Source: Brackiella oedipodis DSM 13743 (GTDB lineage: Bacteria > Pseudomonadota > Gammaproteobacteria > Burkholderiales > Burkholderiaceae_B). Taken from it: a stretch of DNA of 64,000 nucleotides. Numbering within the stretch: the first letter of the stretch is position 1; the number at the start of each line of letters is the position of its first letter. The notes beneath the pieces were generated by a model. That model made no database searches and was not told where the DNA came from. It was given only the letters and a program-made list of their open reading frames with translations. The position numbers and the translations under genes were made by a program. Below, one piece after another: positions 35,530 through 44,990 of this stretch. Location of the stretch: NCBI RefSeq assembly GCF_000621025.1, contig NZ_JHZJ01000009.1, positions 248,001 to 312,000 on the forward strand, in the 5' to 3' direction.

Positions 35530-36133
35530 GTTACTTGAATTTAATTGCAATTTAGCAAAGTTTTGCGCATAATATACGTTTGAATTTGCGATCGCCCGGC
35601 CGCAAGTAGGCAGCTTATAGAGGTTTTTATAGGGACTTTTATATAGGCTTATATATTGGCTTTTATAGTCTCTTATATAGGCTGATATATAGACTTTTAT
35701 AGGCTAAGTGTTAGAAAAATTTTAGACAAATTTTGAGCTAAATTTTAGCTTAAAGTTGAGCTAGGTTTATTGATAAATTTAGTGCTAAATTTATGACCTT
35801 AAATTGACCCCTAAGTTTAGCCTAAGCGTGATAACACTGAGCAATATAGACCAAAAGTATAGCCGTATAGTGTCCCATCCCATGCTGCTGGCGATCCCGA
35901 GCATACGAGAGTTAATTAACATATTTTAGTGAGTCTTCATAAACTCGATATAAACGACTAGTCTATAACTATTTTATTAGTTGATATTTTATTTGTAGCG
36001 CCCTGCAATCACTTAAATTGCGGGGCGCTTAATCTTTAGACTCAGTCATTAAGATGAATAATGAGTAAGGATAACGAATTGGTTGAATACCGATGCGCTA
36101 TCAGCACTCGTAACCATAAAAAGGTGTATTAAT
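35530..36133 (+). other. Long non-coding region before greA with phased AT repeats and a strong hairpin
   Basis: These 604 bases lack a credible gene. Positions 35612-35704 hold about eight degenerate units of the kind CTTTTATATAGG, spaced 10-13 bases. Positions 35710-35820 carry repeated AAATTT/AATTTTAG tracts, including the palindrome AGCTAAATTTTAGCT (35736-35750). Spacing near the helical repeat suggests intrinsically bent DNA. A 13-bp GC-rich hairpin (35997-36029) follows, about 105 bases before the greA start. The region may be a regulated greA leader, as in E. coli, where the greA leader gives the small RNA GraL. That link is inference only. Confidence 0.5.
35997..36029 (+). promoter_or_regulatory. 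Strong hairpin in the greA upstream region
   Basis: AGCGCCCTGCAAT pairs over 13 bp (one G-U) with ATTGCGGGGCGCT around a 7-base loop. A T-poor tail follows (TAATCTTTAG), so it is not a classical terminator. It may be a leader attenuator or RNA stabiliser. Confidence 0.5.
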
Positions 36134-36610
36134 ATGGCAAGTATCCCTATGACTGCTCAAGGCGCGAAGCGTTTGGCAGCAGAACTTAAAAACCTCAAAG
36201 CAGTAGTTCGCCCAGAAGTGATTGAAGCAATTTCTACTGCCCGCGCGCAAGGTGATCTTTCAGAAAATGCTGAGTATGATGCCGCCCGCGAAAAACAAGC
36301 GTTTGTCGAAGGCCGTATCAAAGAGCTCGAAAGCGTGCTTTCTAGCGCCAATGTCATCGATCCGAGCACCTTGGATGTTGATGGCCAAGTCGTCTTTGGT
36401 GCGACTGTAGAGTTAGTCGATTTAGATACTGATGCCGAGATTACTTATCAAATCGTGGGGGATTTTGAGGCCGATATCAAACAAAATACGATTTCGGTGT
36501 CTAGCCCAGTGGCACGCGCCCTCATCGGCAAAAGCGTGGGAGATACAATTACCGTGCGTACACCGGCTGGCGAACGTGAGTACGAAGTGTTAGATGTGCA
36601 TTATCGCTAA
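36134..36610 (+). CDS. greA: Transcription elongation factor GreA
   Basis: Rescues backtracked RNA polymerase by stimulating cleavage of the nascent RNA. The N-terminal coiled coil has the two acidic tip residues in DLSENAEYDAAREKQ. The C-terminal FKBP-like part has SPVARALIGKSVGDTI. I chose the ATG at 36134 (158 aa, family length, MASIPMTAQGAKRL), with AAGGTG nine bases upstream. A longer frame from 36083 would add 17 untypical residues. A bidirectional terminator follows. Confidence 0.97.
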   Translation: MASIPMTAQGAKRLAAELKNLKAVVRPEVIEAISTARAQGDLSENAEYDAAREKQAFVEGRIKELESVLSSANVIDPSTLDVDGQVVFGATVELVDLDTDAEITYQIVGDFEADIKQNTISVSSPVARALIGKSVGDTITVRTPAGEREYEVLDVHYR

Positions 36611-36618
36611 ATAAACCC

Positions 36619-36661
36619 CAAAAAAACACGTCGCCTGAGATCATGGCGACGTGTTTTTTTG
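36619..36661. terminator. Bidirectional terminator between greA and yhbY
   Basis: ACACGTCGCC and GGCGACGTGT form a GC-rich stem around TGAGATCAT, with A's before and T's after. It serves both convergent genes. Confidence 0.93.
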
Positions 36662-36701
36662 TGAGCGAGGCGAGCTAAGTCAAAAGCGAAACAGGCGCGG
36701 A

Positions 36702-37265
36702 TTATTTATTTTTGTTGTGCACACTGCGGCGACTGCGTAAACTAAAGGCGCTGCTCGGTTTGCGAAAACCTTGAGTTCGAGTCATGGTGTCGGCTTGGCC
36801 CAAACGATTGGCACGATTGCCGCCATTGGCACGACTAGGAACATTTGAGCGACTAGGGCGATTAGGACGATTGGCAATGGCTTGACGACGGGTACTGCCG
36901 CCCCCCAAGCGTTTTTTGGGGATGTAATGTTTATCGGCAGGTCGATTAAGTTGCTCAATCTCGGAGTGCTCGGTGTCAGCAGTGTCTGCACTCTCTGGGC
37001 GATACAAGGTCAGCGTTTTGCCAATGTGCTGTACCATGGCACAGTCAAGCGCGTCACATATTTGCTCAAGCATTTGTAAACGTTGCTCTCTATCGTCACC
37101 CGCGACTTTGATTTTGATAAGTTGATGGGCCTTGAGATGCACATTGATTTCTTTAAGAACGGCTGCCGTTAGGCCCTTATCACCGATTTGTACAATTGGT
37201 TTGAGGGAGTGCGCAGCCGCTTTAAGTAAACTACGTTCTTTGGCTGTTAATTCTAACTGAGGCAT
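36702..37265 (-). CDS. yhbY: CRS1/YhbY-type RNA-binding protein with a long basic tail
   Basis: Residues 1-95 form a CRM (YhbY) domain: [28 protein letters not shown] with the conserved GxxG loop. YhbY associates with the pre-50S ribosome. E. coli YhbY ends near residue 97. Here about 90 more residues follow, rich in Arg, Asn, Ser and Gly ([22 protein letters not shown]), probably disordered and RNA-binding. The start codon lies only 10 bases from the divergent rlmE start and has no Shine-Dalgarno, so its promoter must lie within rlmE. Confidence 0.9.
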   Translation of the reverse strand: MPQLELTAKERSLLKAAAHSLKPIVQIGDKGLTAAVLKEINVHLKAHQLIKIKVAGDDREQRLQMLEQICDALDCAMVQHIGKTLTLYRPESADTADTEHSEIEQLNRPADKHYIPKKRLGGGSTRRQAIANRPNRPSRSNVPSRANGGNRANRLGQADTMTRTQGFRKPSSAFSLRSRRSVHNKNK

Positions 37266-37275
37266 AAATCTGGTT

Positions 37276-37911
37276 ATGGCTAAAAAAAAGTTTTCTAAAA
37301 ATTGGATCCATCAGCATATTAATGATCCATATGTAAAATTGGCGCAGCAGAAGGGGTATCGCGCTCGGGCGGCCTTTAAGCTTCTCGAAATCCTAGACAC
37401 CGAGAAATTGATGCAGCCAGGTGACATTATAGTAGACTTGGGTAGCACGCCAGGGAGTTGGTCACAAGTCGCCAAAGAAAAATTAAGCGATGGCCAGGGA
37501 AAGCTAAATGGTCGAGTCATCGCCCTCGATTTATTACCCATGGAAGCGATTGCAGGCGTGGAATTTATTCAGGGGGATTTTCGACAAGAGGCTGTTTTAG
37601 AACAACTCGTCGAGACCCTAGATGGAGAAGTTGTCGATCTCGTCATCAGTGATATGGCACCGAACCTCTCAGGGATTGGGGCCGCCGATGCCGCTCGCGT
37701 GCAACATGTATGTGAATTAGCCCTGGAATTTGCAGTGTCACATCTCAAACCAGACGGTGCCCTAATCGTCAAAACTTTCCATGGCAGTGGCTTTTCACAA
37801 ATCGTCGAACTCTACAAAAAACACTTTAAACGAGTCGTTGAACGCAAACCGAAGGCCTCACGTGATAAATCTTCAGAAACCTTTTTGGTGGCACGACAGC
37901 TCAAAGCCTAA
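37276..37911 (+). CDS. rlmE: 23S rRNA 2'-O-ribose uridine-2552 methyltransferase
   Basis: RrmJ/FtsJ methylates U2552 in the A loop of 23S rRNA. The catalytic K-D-K-E set is visible: Lys in [11 protein letters not shown], Asp in [11 protein letters not shown], Lys in LIVKTFHG and Glu in SSETFLVAR. The SAM loop reads [12 protein letters not shown] instead of the commoner GAAPGGWSQ. Length is 211 aa. No Shine-Dalgarno stands close to the ATG (a GAGG is 15 bases away). It is divergent from yhbY, with ftsH downstream. Confidence 0.95.
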   Translation: MAKKKFSKNWIHQHINDPYVKLAQQKGYRARAAFKLLEILDTEKLMQPGDIIVDLGSTPGSWSQVAKEKLSDGQGKLNGRVIALDLLPMEAIAGVEFIQGDFRQEAVLEQLVETLDGEVVDLVISDMAPNLSGIGAADAARVQHVCELALEFAVSHLKPDGALIVKTFHGSGFSQIVELYKKHFKRVVERKPKASRDKSSETFLVARQLKA

Positions 37912-38102
37912 AAAAGAATTCGCGAGCGGCAGGCCTTTTAATTTTTTCAAGCGCCCATACATATCAAACGATAAGCAAAAATTGTTTGCAATTAAATCCA
38001 AAAAAAGCCTTTAATTACCTATTTTTAGGAAGCTTTCGTTATAAAATAGGCTATTAATCTACATAGACTTACAAGCTAAGCAAAGTTACGGAGTACTAAT
38101 CG

Positions 38103-39998
38103 TTGAATAACTCATTTTCTAAATTAGCGCTGTGGGCAGTCGTAGCTGTCATACTGTTTGCTATTTTTAAACAATTTGAGGGCCCAGCACCTACCACAGA
38201 GACGGTGAGCTATACCCAGTTCATGAGTGATGTCAAGCATGGCAAGATTGCTTCGATTGAGCAACAAGGTCAGGAACTCACTGTTAAGCCCAAGTCTGGC
38301 ACGAAATATACCCTGACCGCACCTCACGACATCTGGATGATCAGTGATCTGATCGACCACAATGTCCAAATCACCGCGCATCCACCAGAAAAACCGTCAT
38401 TCCTCATGAATGCCCTGATTTCTTGGTTCCCAATGTTGCTCTTGATTGGTGTTTGGATCTTCTTTATGCGACAAATGCAGGGTGGCGGCAAGGGCGGCGC
38501 TTTCAGCTTTGGTAAGTCTCGTGCCCGTATGTTAGACGAGAACGCCAATCCTATCACTTTTGCCGATGTTGCCGGTTGCGATGAGGCCAAAGAGGATGTG
38601 TCCGAATTAGTGCAATTTTTACGCGAACCTTCTAAATTCCAACGCCTAGGTGGCCGCATCCCGCGTGGTGTGCTGATGGTCGGCCCTCCAGGCACGGGTA
38701 AGACACTCTTAGCCAAAGCGATTGCGGGCGAAGCCAAAGTACCGTTTTTTACCATTTCAGGTTCTGACTTTGTCGAGATGTTTGTGGGTGTCGGTGCGTC
38801 TCGTGTCCGCGATATGTTCGAAAACGCCAAAAAACATGCGCCTTGCATTATCTTCATTGACGAGATCGATGCCGTGGGTCGCCAACGGGGCGCGGGTGTC
38901 GGCGGTGGTAATGATGAACGTGAACAAACCCTCAACCAAATGCTGGTAGAGATGGATGGTTTTGAATCTGGCCAAAGTGTCATCGTCATCGCGGCCACCA
39001 ACCGTCCAGACGTGCTTGATCCGGCCTTATTGCGCCCAGGTCGTTTTGACCGTCAAGTAGTAGTCTCTCTACCAGATATCCGTGGTCGCGAACAAATTCT
39101 TGACGTCCATATGCGTAAAGTACCAGTGGCCGCCAATGTCGACGCGACAGTAATTGCGCGTGGTACGCCAGGCTTTTCGGGTGCCGATTTGGCTAATTTA
39201 GTCAATGAGGCCGCCTTATTTGCAGCTCGTCGTAACGGCCGCACGGTCGATATGCATGACTTCGAAAATGCCAAAGACAAAATCATCATGGGTGCCGAGA
39301 GACGCTCTATGATTATGGACGAAGAGGATCGTCGCAATACGGCCTATCACGAATCAGGTCACGCTATTGTGGCTCGCATGCTCCCCAAAACTGATCCAGT
39401 GCACAAAGTCACGATTATTCCTCGTGGTCGTGCCTTAGGTGTGACCATGCAGTTGCCAGAGATTGATCGCTACAGCATGGACAAAGAGCGCTTGCTCAAT
39501 ACGATTTCAGTACTCTTTGGTGGCCGTATCGCCGAAGAGATCTTTATGGATCAAATGACGACAGGGGCCTCAAATGACTTTGAACGGGCAACGGCGATTG
39601 CTCGCGATATTGTTACCAAATATGGTATGACCGATGCACTCGGCCCTATGGTCTATGGCGATAATGACAATGAAATGTTCCTCGGACGCAGTATGCAAAA
39701 GAGCACGACCATGTCCGAAGCTACCATGCAGAAAGTCGATAACGAGATTCGCCGCATCATTGATGAGCAATACAATGTAGCGCGCCAAATCATCGAAGAC
39801 AATCAGGACAAAATGCATGCCATGGCCAAGGCGCTTCTCGATTGGGAAACCATTGATGCTGAGCAAATCGAGGATATTATTCAGGGCCGTCCGCCTCGTG
39901 AGCCTCACGTTCCGGACAAATCCAATGATCCAAATATCCCGCCTAATGCAGGTTCGACTGGCAAAAAAACAAGCGATAAGCCGGCCGAAGTTTTATAA
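38103..39998 (+). CDS. ftsH: ATP-dependent zinc metalloprotease FtsH
   Basis: A membrane-bound AAA+ protease that degrades misfolded membrane proteins and regulators such as LpxC. Two membrane segments (residues 7-22 and about 100-118) flank a periplasmic domain. Walker A is GPPGTGKT, Walker B is IIFIDEID, the second region of homology has [21 protein letters not shown], and the zinc site is HESGH. The start codon is TTG: the N-terminus [10 protein letters not shown] matches Bordetella-type FtsH and GGAG stands eight bases before it. The protein is 631 aa. Its terminator lies just before folP. Confidence 0.96.
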   Translation: MNNSFSKLALWAVVAVILFAIFKQFEGPAPTTETVSYTQFMSDVKHGKIASIEQQGQELTVKPKSGTKYTLTAPHDIWMISDLIDHNVQITAHPPEKPSFLMNALISWFPMLLLIGVWIFFMRQMQGGGKGGAFSFGKSRARMLDENANPITFADVAGCDEAKEDVSELVQFLREPSKFQRLGGRIPRGVLMVGPPGTGKTLLAKAIAGEAKVPFFTISGSDFVEMFVGVGASRVRDMFENAKKHAPCIIFIDEIDAVGRQRGAGVGGGNDEREQTLNQMLVEMDGFESGQSVIVIAATNRPDVLDPALLRPGRFDRQVVVSLPDIRGREQILDVHMRKVPVAANVDATVIARGTPGFSGADLANLVNEAALFAARRNGRTVDMHDFENAKDKIIMGAERRSMIMDEEDRRNTAYHESGHAIVARMLPKTDPVHKVTIIPRGRALGVTMQLPEIDRYSMDKERLLNTISVLFGGRIAEEIFMDQMTTGASNDFERATAIARDIVTKYGMTDALGPMVYGDNDNEMFLGRSMQKSTTMSEATMQKVDNEIRRIIDEQYNVARQIIEDNQDKMHAMAKALLDWETIDAEQIEDIIQGRPPREPHVPDKSNDPNIPPNAGSTGKKTSDKPAEVL

Positions 39999-40010
39999 TC
40001 GAGTCTTTCT

Positions 40011-40044
40011 AAAAAACGGTCATTCTTTTAATGGTCGTTTTTTG
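40011..40044 (+). terminator. Terminator between ftsH and folP
   Basis: AAAACGGTCATT pairs with AATGGTCGTTTT (12 bp, two G-U) around CTTTT, then six T's. It shows that folP begins after this hairpin. Confidence 0.8.
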
Positions 40045-40063
40045 TTTTTCTACAGGTCTCCCT

Positions 40064-40918
40064 ATGCAGTCAACCTTCCCATGCGGTCGTTTTCAATTAG
40101 ATGTTCAACGGCCGCAAATAATGGGCATTGTCAATGTCACCCCTGATTCTTTTTCTGATGGTGGGAATCAAGCCAAGCAACAAGAGATAGCCATTCGTCA
40201 CGCTTTCAAACTCATAGAAGAGGGCGCCGATATCTTGGATATAGGGGGTGAATCCACCCGTCCGGGCAGTGATCCGGTCAGCGTCGACGAAGAACTTCGT
40301 CGTATTGTCCCCGTCATTAAGGCTCTCAAAGATTGTGGCGTGCCGCTTTCTATCGACACGCTTAAGACCGAAGTCATGCAAGTCTGTTTGGATTTGGGCG
40401 TTGATCTGATCAATGATGTGTATGCGCTCAGAGCCAAAGGCGCTGTTGAACTGCTCGCTCGTTACCCAGACGCCGCGATTTGTATTATGCATATGCATGG
40501 TGAGCCCAAAACCATGCAAGTGGAGCCACCGGATTACGGTGGCAATATCACTCAAGCGGTTAAAGATTTCTTACAAGATCGACTAGCAGTTATGCAAGAA
40601 CATGGCATAGCATTAAGTCGGGTTCTACTTGACCCAGGTTTTGGTTTCGGTAAGACCGTCGCCCAAAACTATGAATTACTCGGAAATATGGCGCAATTAC
40701 AGCGCTTAAACTTGCCAATTCTAGTTGGCATGTCACGTAAAGCCATGATTGCTGCTGTAAATCCTCAAACCAACCCAACCGCTAAGGAGCGGGTATACGG
40801 AAGTATTGCGTTGGCCTTAGCAGGTATTCAAAATGGGGCTGCCATCGTTCGAGTGCATGACGTGGCGGCCACCTTACAAGCTGTCAATACTTGGCAAGCG
40901 ATACAGAACGGAGTTTAA
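40064..40918 (+). CDS. folP: Dihydropteroate synthase
   Basis: Joins p-aminobenzoate to hydroxymethyl-dihydropterin pyrophosphate in folate synthesis; it is the sulfonamide target. Signatures [25 protein letters not shown] and LDPGFGFGK are present. I chose the ATG at 40064 (284 aa) because an upstream ATG at 40031 falls inside the ftsH terminator hairpin. glmM starts two bases after the stop, the conserved ftsH-folP-glmM arrangement. Confidence 0.95.
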   Translation: MQSTFPCGRFQLDVQRPQIMGIVNVTPDSFSDGGNQAKQQEIAIRHAFKLIEEGADILDIGGESTRPGSDPVSVDEELRRIVPVIKALKDCGVPLSIDTLKTEVMQVCLDLGVDLINDVYALRAKGAVELLARYPDAAICIMHMHGEPKTMQVEPPDYGGNITQAVKDFLQDRLAVMQEHGIALSRVLLDPGFGFGKTVAQNYELLGNMAQLQRLNLPILVGMSRKAMIAAVNPQTNPTAKERVYGSIALALAGIQNGAAIVRVHDVAATLQAVNTWQAIQNGV

Positions 40919-40919
40919 T

Positions 40920-42263
40920 ATGCCTCGTAAATATTTTGGCACCGATGGTGTACGCGGAGAAGTCGGTGGCGATGTCATTAATCCACAATTTGCCATGCGT
41001 TTAGGTTATGCGGCCGGTCGTGTACTGGCGGCCGAAAGCACGGAAGGACACGATCGACCTGCCGTTTTAATTGGTAAAGACACCCGTGTCTCTGGTTATA
41101 TGCTTGAATCCGCCCTAGAAGCCGGTTTCGCTGCAGCCGGCGTCGATGTTTATTTAGCCGGGCCTTTGCCAACGCCAGCAGTGGCGTATTTGACGCGCGC
41201 GATTCGCTTAAATGCAGGGGTCGTTATCAGCGCTTCCCATAACCCCTATTACGATAATGGCATCAAGTTTTTCTCAGACAAAGGGACAAAACTACCCGAT
41301 GACATTGAAGAGTCCATTGAGCGACTCATTGATGAGCCGATGCACTGCGTTGACTCTACCCGAATTGGGCGCGCCCATCGTTTAGCCGATGCCGCGGGTC
41401 GTTATATCGAGTTTTGCAAAAGCACTTTCCCCAATGATTTGGACCTCAAAGGCTTTAAATTAGTCGTTGATGCTGCGCATGGCGCTGCCTATCATATTGC
41501 ACCCCATGTGTTTCGTGAACTAGGCGCGCAAGTCATTAAGGTCGGGTGCTCACCCGATGGCCTAAATATTAACCAAGGCGTAGGCGCGCTGTATCCGAAC
41601 AGCCTGCTAGAAGTTGTCCAAAAAGAGGGCGCTGATTATGGTATTGCCCTCGATGGTGATGCCGATAGACTGCAAATGGTCGATGCCCATGGCAATATTT
41701 ATGATGGCGATCAGTTGCTTTACGCCATTATTCTTGAGCGCCTCAAAAAAGGCCCTGTGGCCGGTGTTGTCGGAACCCTCATGACCAATTTAGGCTTTGA
41801 GAAACAAATGCAACAATTAGGTGTGCCGTTCCAGCGTGCCAAAGTTGGCGACCGCTACGTTCTCGAAGCGCTACACCAAAACGGTTGGTTATTTGGGGGT
41901 GAGAACTCTGGCCATTTATTATGTCTGGATTATCACACCACGGGCGATGGCATTATTGCGGCACTGCAAGTGCTTACGGCAATCCGCCATTCTGGCCAAA
42001 GTCTCAAAGACTATATTGCTGATCTCAAAATGTACCCGCAAGTCATGGTGAACACGCCACTCAAACCAGGCATGGATTGGCAAAATCATGCAGAATTACA
42101 ACAGACTAAGCAGGCAATTGAAGAGCAACTGAAAGATCGAGGCCGCGTCTTAATTCGTGCCTCTGGCACCGAACCTAAGCTGCGTTTAATGGTCGAGGCC
42201 GACGATATTCAGCTAGCCAAACAGTGCGTAGAGCAGTTATCTAAAGTTAAACTGACTGACTAA
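40920..42263 (+). CDS. glmM: Phosphoglucosamine mutase
   Basis: Converts glucosamine-6-phosphate to the 1-phosphate for UDP-GlcNAc synthesis. The active phosphoserine lies in [16 protein letters not shown], the metal loop is [12 protein letters not shown], and the phosphate-binding end is [12 protein letters not shown]. The ATG at 40920 follows GGAG and gives 447 aa with the typical [13 protein letters not shown] start. Longer frames upstream run inside folP. Confidence 0.97.
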   Translation: MPRKYFGTDGVRGEVGGDVINPQFAMRLGYAAGRVLAAESTEGHDRPAVLIGKDTRVSGYMLESALEAGFAAAGVDVYLAGPLPTPAVAYLTRAIRLNAGVVISASHNPYYDNGIKFFSDKGTKLPDDIEESIERLIDEPMHCVDSTRIGRAHRLADAAGRYIEFCKSTFPNDLDLKGFKLVVDAAHGAAYHIAPHVFRELGAQVIKVGCSPDGLNINQGVGALYPNSLLEVVQKEGADYGIALDGDADRLQMVDAHGNIYDGDQLLYAIILERLKKGPVAGVVGTLMTNLGFEKQMQQLGVPFQRAKVGDRYVLEALHQNGWLFGGENSGHLLCLDYHTTGDGIIAALQVLTAIRHSGQSLKDYIADLKMYPQVMVNTPLKPGMDWQNHAELQQTKQAIEEQLKDRGRVLIRASGTEPKLRLMVEADDIQLAKQCVEQLSKVKLTD

Positions 42264-42293
42264 ATTAGACCTGACAAACACAATAAAGGTAGC

Positions 42294-42366
42294 TTGCAAG
42301 CTTTCTGAATTTATATTATTTTGTAGTTTGAGTTTTTGAGCTCAATAGAAATCAGAAAGTTTGCAA
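42294..42366 (+). repeat. Long inverted repeat upstream of the olsB-like gene
   Basis: TTGCAAGCTTTCTGAATTT (42294-42312) faces AAATCAGAAAGTTTGCAA (42349-42366). They are complementary over about 18 positions with one bulge and one G-U. The loop holds a smaller hairpin (TTGAG/CTCAA). No T run follows, so it is not a simple terminator. It ends about 25 bases before the start codon and just before the AAGGGT ribosome site. Confidence 0.6.
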
Positions 42367-42390
42367 AAAATAATAAGGGTAGACACTTTC

Positions 42391-43158
42391 ATGCAAGTAA
42401 TTACGAAAGTACCATCAACGACAAACAATGGGGAAGCATTTGATTTAATCTTAGCCTATGCAGACACCGCAGCAGAAATAAAAAGCGCACAAAAACTCAG
42501 ATATGACGTTTACGTCAAGGAACTTAATGTTCATCTACCCAATGCCACTGACGGTATTGATCACGACAAATACGATGAATATTGCAAGCATCTCATCGTC
42601 GTCAATAGTAAAACCCAAGAAACCGTGGGTACCTACCGTGTCTTAACTTCTCAAGACGCCCAAAAAACCAATGGCTTCTATACCGAAACCGAATTTGATA
42701 TCAGCCAGTTCGATGCTCATCGTGACTTAGTCTGTGAATGCGGTCGTTCATGTATTCATCCGGATTATCGTGATGGCACTGTAATTATGCTGTTATGGAC
42801 GGGCCTAACTCGATTTTTGTATGACGCCAAACTCAAATACATGCTTGGCTGTGCCAGCGTTAATCTGGCGGATGGCGGTCTACAAGCTTCTCAAGTTTGG
42901 CATTTAGCGCAGCTGGATATTGCCAAACATGCACAAGCCCCCAAAGCGTTTCCCTTACATCCTTATCCCCTAGAACAATTGCCTAAGTTCCAAGAGGGCA
43001 CCAAAATCCCCGCCCTGATCAAAGGCTATCTTAAGATTGGCGCGCGTATTTGTGGTGAGCCTGCTTGGGATAAGGATTTCAATGCGGCGGATTTTCCGGT
43101 GGTGATTGATCTTTCATGTATGCGCAAAAGTTATCGCAAACATTTTGGCATTGAGTAA
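42391..43158 (+). CDS. olsB: L-ornithine N-alpha-acyltransferase, OlsB-like
   Basis: A GNAT-fold acyltransferase of the OlsB/hemolysin-like family (255 aa from the ATG at 42391). It should attach a 3-hydroxy acyl chain to ornithine, the first step of phosphorus-free ornithine lipid synthesis. Family blocks: AQKLRYDVYVKEL, ETVGTYRVLT, GFYTETEFDIS, ECGRSCIHPDYR and LLWTGLTRFLYD. Related exosortase-associated acyltransferases look similar but lack this context. An OlsA-type second acyltransferase is not in the window. Neighbours are ppx, ppk and pst, matching phosphate-limited membrane remodelling. AAGGGT lies 11 bases upstream, a slightly long spacing. Confidence 0.82.
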   Translation: MQVITKVPSTTNNGEAFDLILAYADTAAEIKSAQKLRYDVYVKELNVHLPNATDGIDHDKYDEYCKHLIVVNSKTQETVGTYRVLTSQDAQKTNGFYTETEFDISQFDAHRDLVCECGRSCIHPDYRDGTVIMLLWTGLTRFLYDAKLKYMLGCASVNLADGGLQASQVWHLAQLDIAKHAQAPKAFPLHPYPLEQLPKFQEGTKIPALIKGYLKIGARICGEPAWDKDFNAADFPVVIDLSCMRKSYRKHFGIE

Positions 43159-43170
43159 TCCTATCTTACA

Positions 43171-43208
43171 AAAAAAGCGCTAAGTCATTATAAACTTAGC
43201 GCTTTTTT
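43171..43208. terminator. Bidirectional terminator between olsB and ppx
   Basis: AAGCGCTAAGT and ACTTAGCGCTT form the stem, with six A's before and six T's after. It can serve both convergent genes. Confidence 0.93.
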
Positions 43209-43257
43209 GTGGCGGGCCCTCTATATACTTGGGCTCAGCCCCTAAGCCAAAACGGCT

Positions 43258-44763
43258 TTAGGCCTCTTCATAGGGTTTGACTTCAAATTTATAGCCATTT
43301 TTGTCCCACTCATTCGCTTCCAAATCGAGACTGTAGGCGGTCAATGGATTGTTCTTGAGCCATTTGGCATCGATTCGCAAGATGATTTTGTGATTTTTTA
43401 GCTGCAAAGAAATAGGATTTAAACGCAAAGGCATACGTTTGCGCAAAAATAAAGTGGCCAGGCGAATACACAAAATCGCCAAACGCATTTTCTCGCTTTC
43501 ATCATCGAGTTCCACTTTGCTGAGCTTGCCGCTATGCGCTAGTGCAAGTAGGGCGAGTTTCTTTTGCTCGCTATTAGAAAACCCTGGCATATCAGCGTTT
43601 TCGAGCACATAGGCTGTATGGCGATGATAAGACGATTGGGAAATCGATAAACCGATTTCATGCAAATCACAAGCCCAGCCCAGCAAATTACGGACCTCAT
43701 CGATGGTCTCAGGAAGTTGCTCAGCACAATCATCATATAATTTGAGGGCTAGTTCCTTGACGCGTTGCGCCTGCTTAACGTCGATATGATAGCGACTCAT
43801 AAATTGCTTGCAGGATTCTACGCGTTTATCTGCCGCCGCTTGACGGCCTAGCAAATCATATAAGGTACCGACGCGCAGGGCACCATCACCTTGATCCATG
43901 CGCGTGATTTTGAGTTCTTCAAAAATCCCCAACATAATCGCCAAGCCCGCAGGAAAGACCTCAACCCGGTCTTTTTTTAGGTCGAGCAAATCATCAGTGC
44001 GCGCGGAACCATTTTTGATGATGATCTCTTTCATGGTTTTTAAGGCCTTAAGGGTAATGCCTTTTTCGGAAAGTCCTGTGGCTTCGCTTACGGCCACTAA
44101 GGCTTTGGCTGAACCTGACGAACCGTAGGCATTCACCCAAGCCATTTTGCGGTATTGCTTACTGATAACTTCGACGACACGGCGCGCCGCCAACTGGGCA
44201 TTTTCAAAGGATTTGGCAGTGACATTGCCATTTGGGAAAAATTTTTCAGTGAAAGACACACAGCCCATGGTGAGTGATTTCATGAGCTTTGGTTCGAGAT
44301 TATTACCGATAATAAATTCAGTCGAACCACCCCCGATATCGACCACTAAACGATTCTCGTCTGAAGGGGGTAATTCGTGGGCCACGCCCAGATACACTAA
44401 ACGCGCTTCTTCTTGACCAGAAATAATTTCGATAGGAAAGCCCAACGCCTCTTGGGCGGGGATCAAGATATCATTAATATTTTGTGCAATTCTAAAGGTA
44501 TTAGTAGCGACTACACGAACATTTTGCGGTGGAAAATTGCGGATTCTTTCACCAAAGCGCTTGAGTACCTCGACTGCATTATGAATAGCACTTTTGCTAA
44601 GGTAATTATTGTCGTCTAGGCCAGCAGCGAGTCGCACGGTTTCTTTGAGGCGATCAACGGTGTAGAGTTGAAAAGTATTATCTCTCTCGACGATACGAGC
44701 GACGGTTAAACGAAAGCTGTTGGAGCCTAAGTCAACAGCGGCAAGCATATTCTCTGTGTCCAT
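43258..44763 (-). CDS. ppx: Exopolyphosphatase (Ppx/GppA family)
   Basis: Removes terminal phosphates from polyphosphate (or the 5' phosphate of pppGpp in GppA members). The ASKHA-fold nucleotide motifs are VDLGSNSFRLTV near the start and LVVDIGGGSTEFIIG near residue 145. A C-terminal HD-like helical part contains DLHEIGLSISQSSYHRH. The 501-residue length fits Ppx. A Met at residue 6 is an alternative start. Divergent position to ppk supports the Ppx reading over GppA. Confidence 0.93.
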   Translation of the reverse strand: MDTENMLAAVDLGSNSFRLTVARIVERDNTFQLYTVDRLKETVRLAAGLDDNNYLSKSAIHNAVEVLKRFGERIRNFPPQNVRVVATNTFRIAQNINDILIPAQEALGFPIEIISGQEEARLVYLGVAHELPPSDENRLVVDIGGGSTEFIIGNNLEPKLMKSLTMGCVSFTEKFFPNGNVTAKSFENAQLAARRVVEVISKQYRKMAWVNAYGSSGSAKALVAVSEATGLSEKGITLKALKTMKEIIIKNGSARTDDLLDLKKDRVEVFPAGLAIMLGIFEELKITRMDQGDGALRVGTLYDLLGRQAAADKRVESCKQFMSRYHIDVKQAQRVKELALKLYDDCAEQLPETIDEVRNLLGWACDLHEIGLSISQSSYHRHTAYVLENADMPGFSNSEQKKLALLALAHSGKLSKVELDDESEKMRLAILCIRLATLFLRKRMPLRLNPISLQLKNHKIILRIDAKWLKNNPLTAYSLDLEANEWDKNGYKFEVKPYEEA

Positions 44764-44990
44764 TCGGCAAGGATGACTAAGTAAAACAAAAGTCGATTAT
44801 AAGATAAGTTAGTGAGCAAATGTTTCAAAAGCCCCAATTACGATGTGCTTTGGCCGTCCGTAGTACCTGCCTAAACGACTATGGCAAAAAAGACACAAAA
44901 TTGTAATGTCCTACAATCGCTTCAAAATTTTAATCTTTTTGCAATTTATCTTTGCTAACATGTGGCCTAAAATCAACTTTAGGAAATACC

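Noticed and set aside
35530-36133. CRISPR array or tandem protein repeat in the AT-rich region
   Set aside because: Units are short (10-13 bases), degenerate and without spacers, and all frames are broken by stops.
38324-39001. Minus-strand ORF of 225 codons inside ftsH
   Set aside because: Shadow of the strongly coding AAA domain; Pro/Ser/Arg-rich with no start signal.
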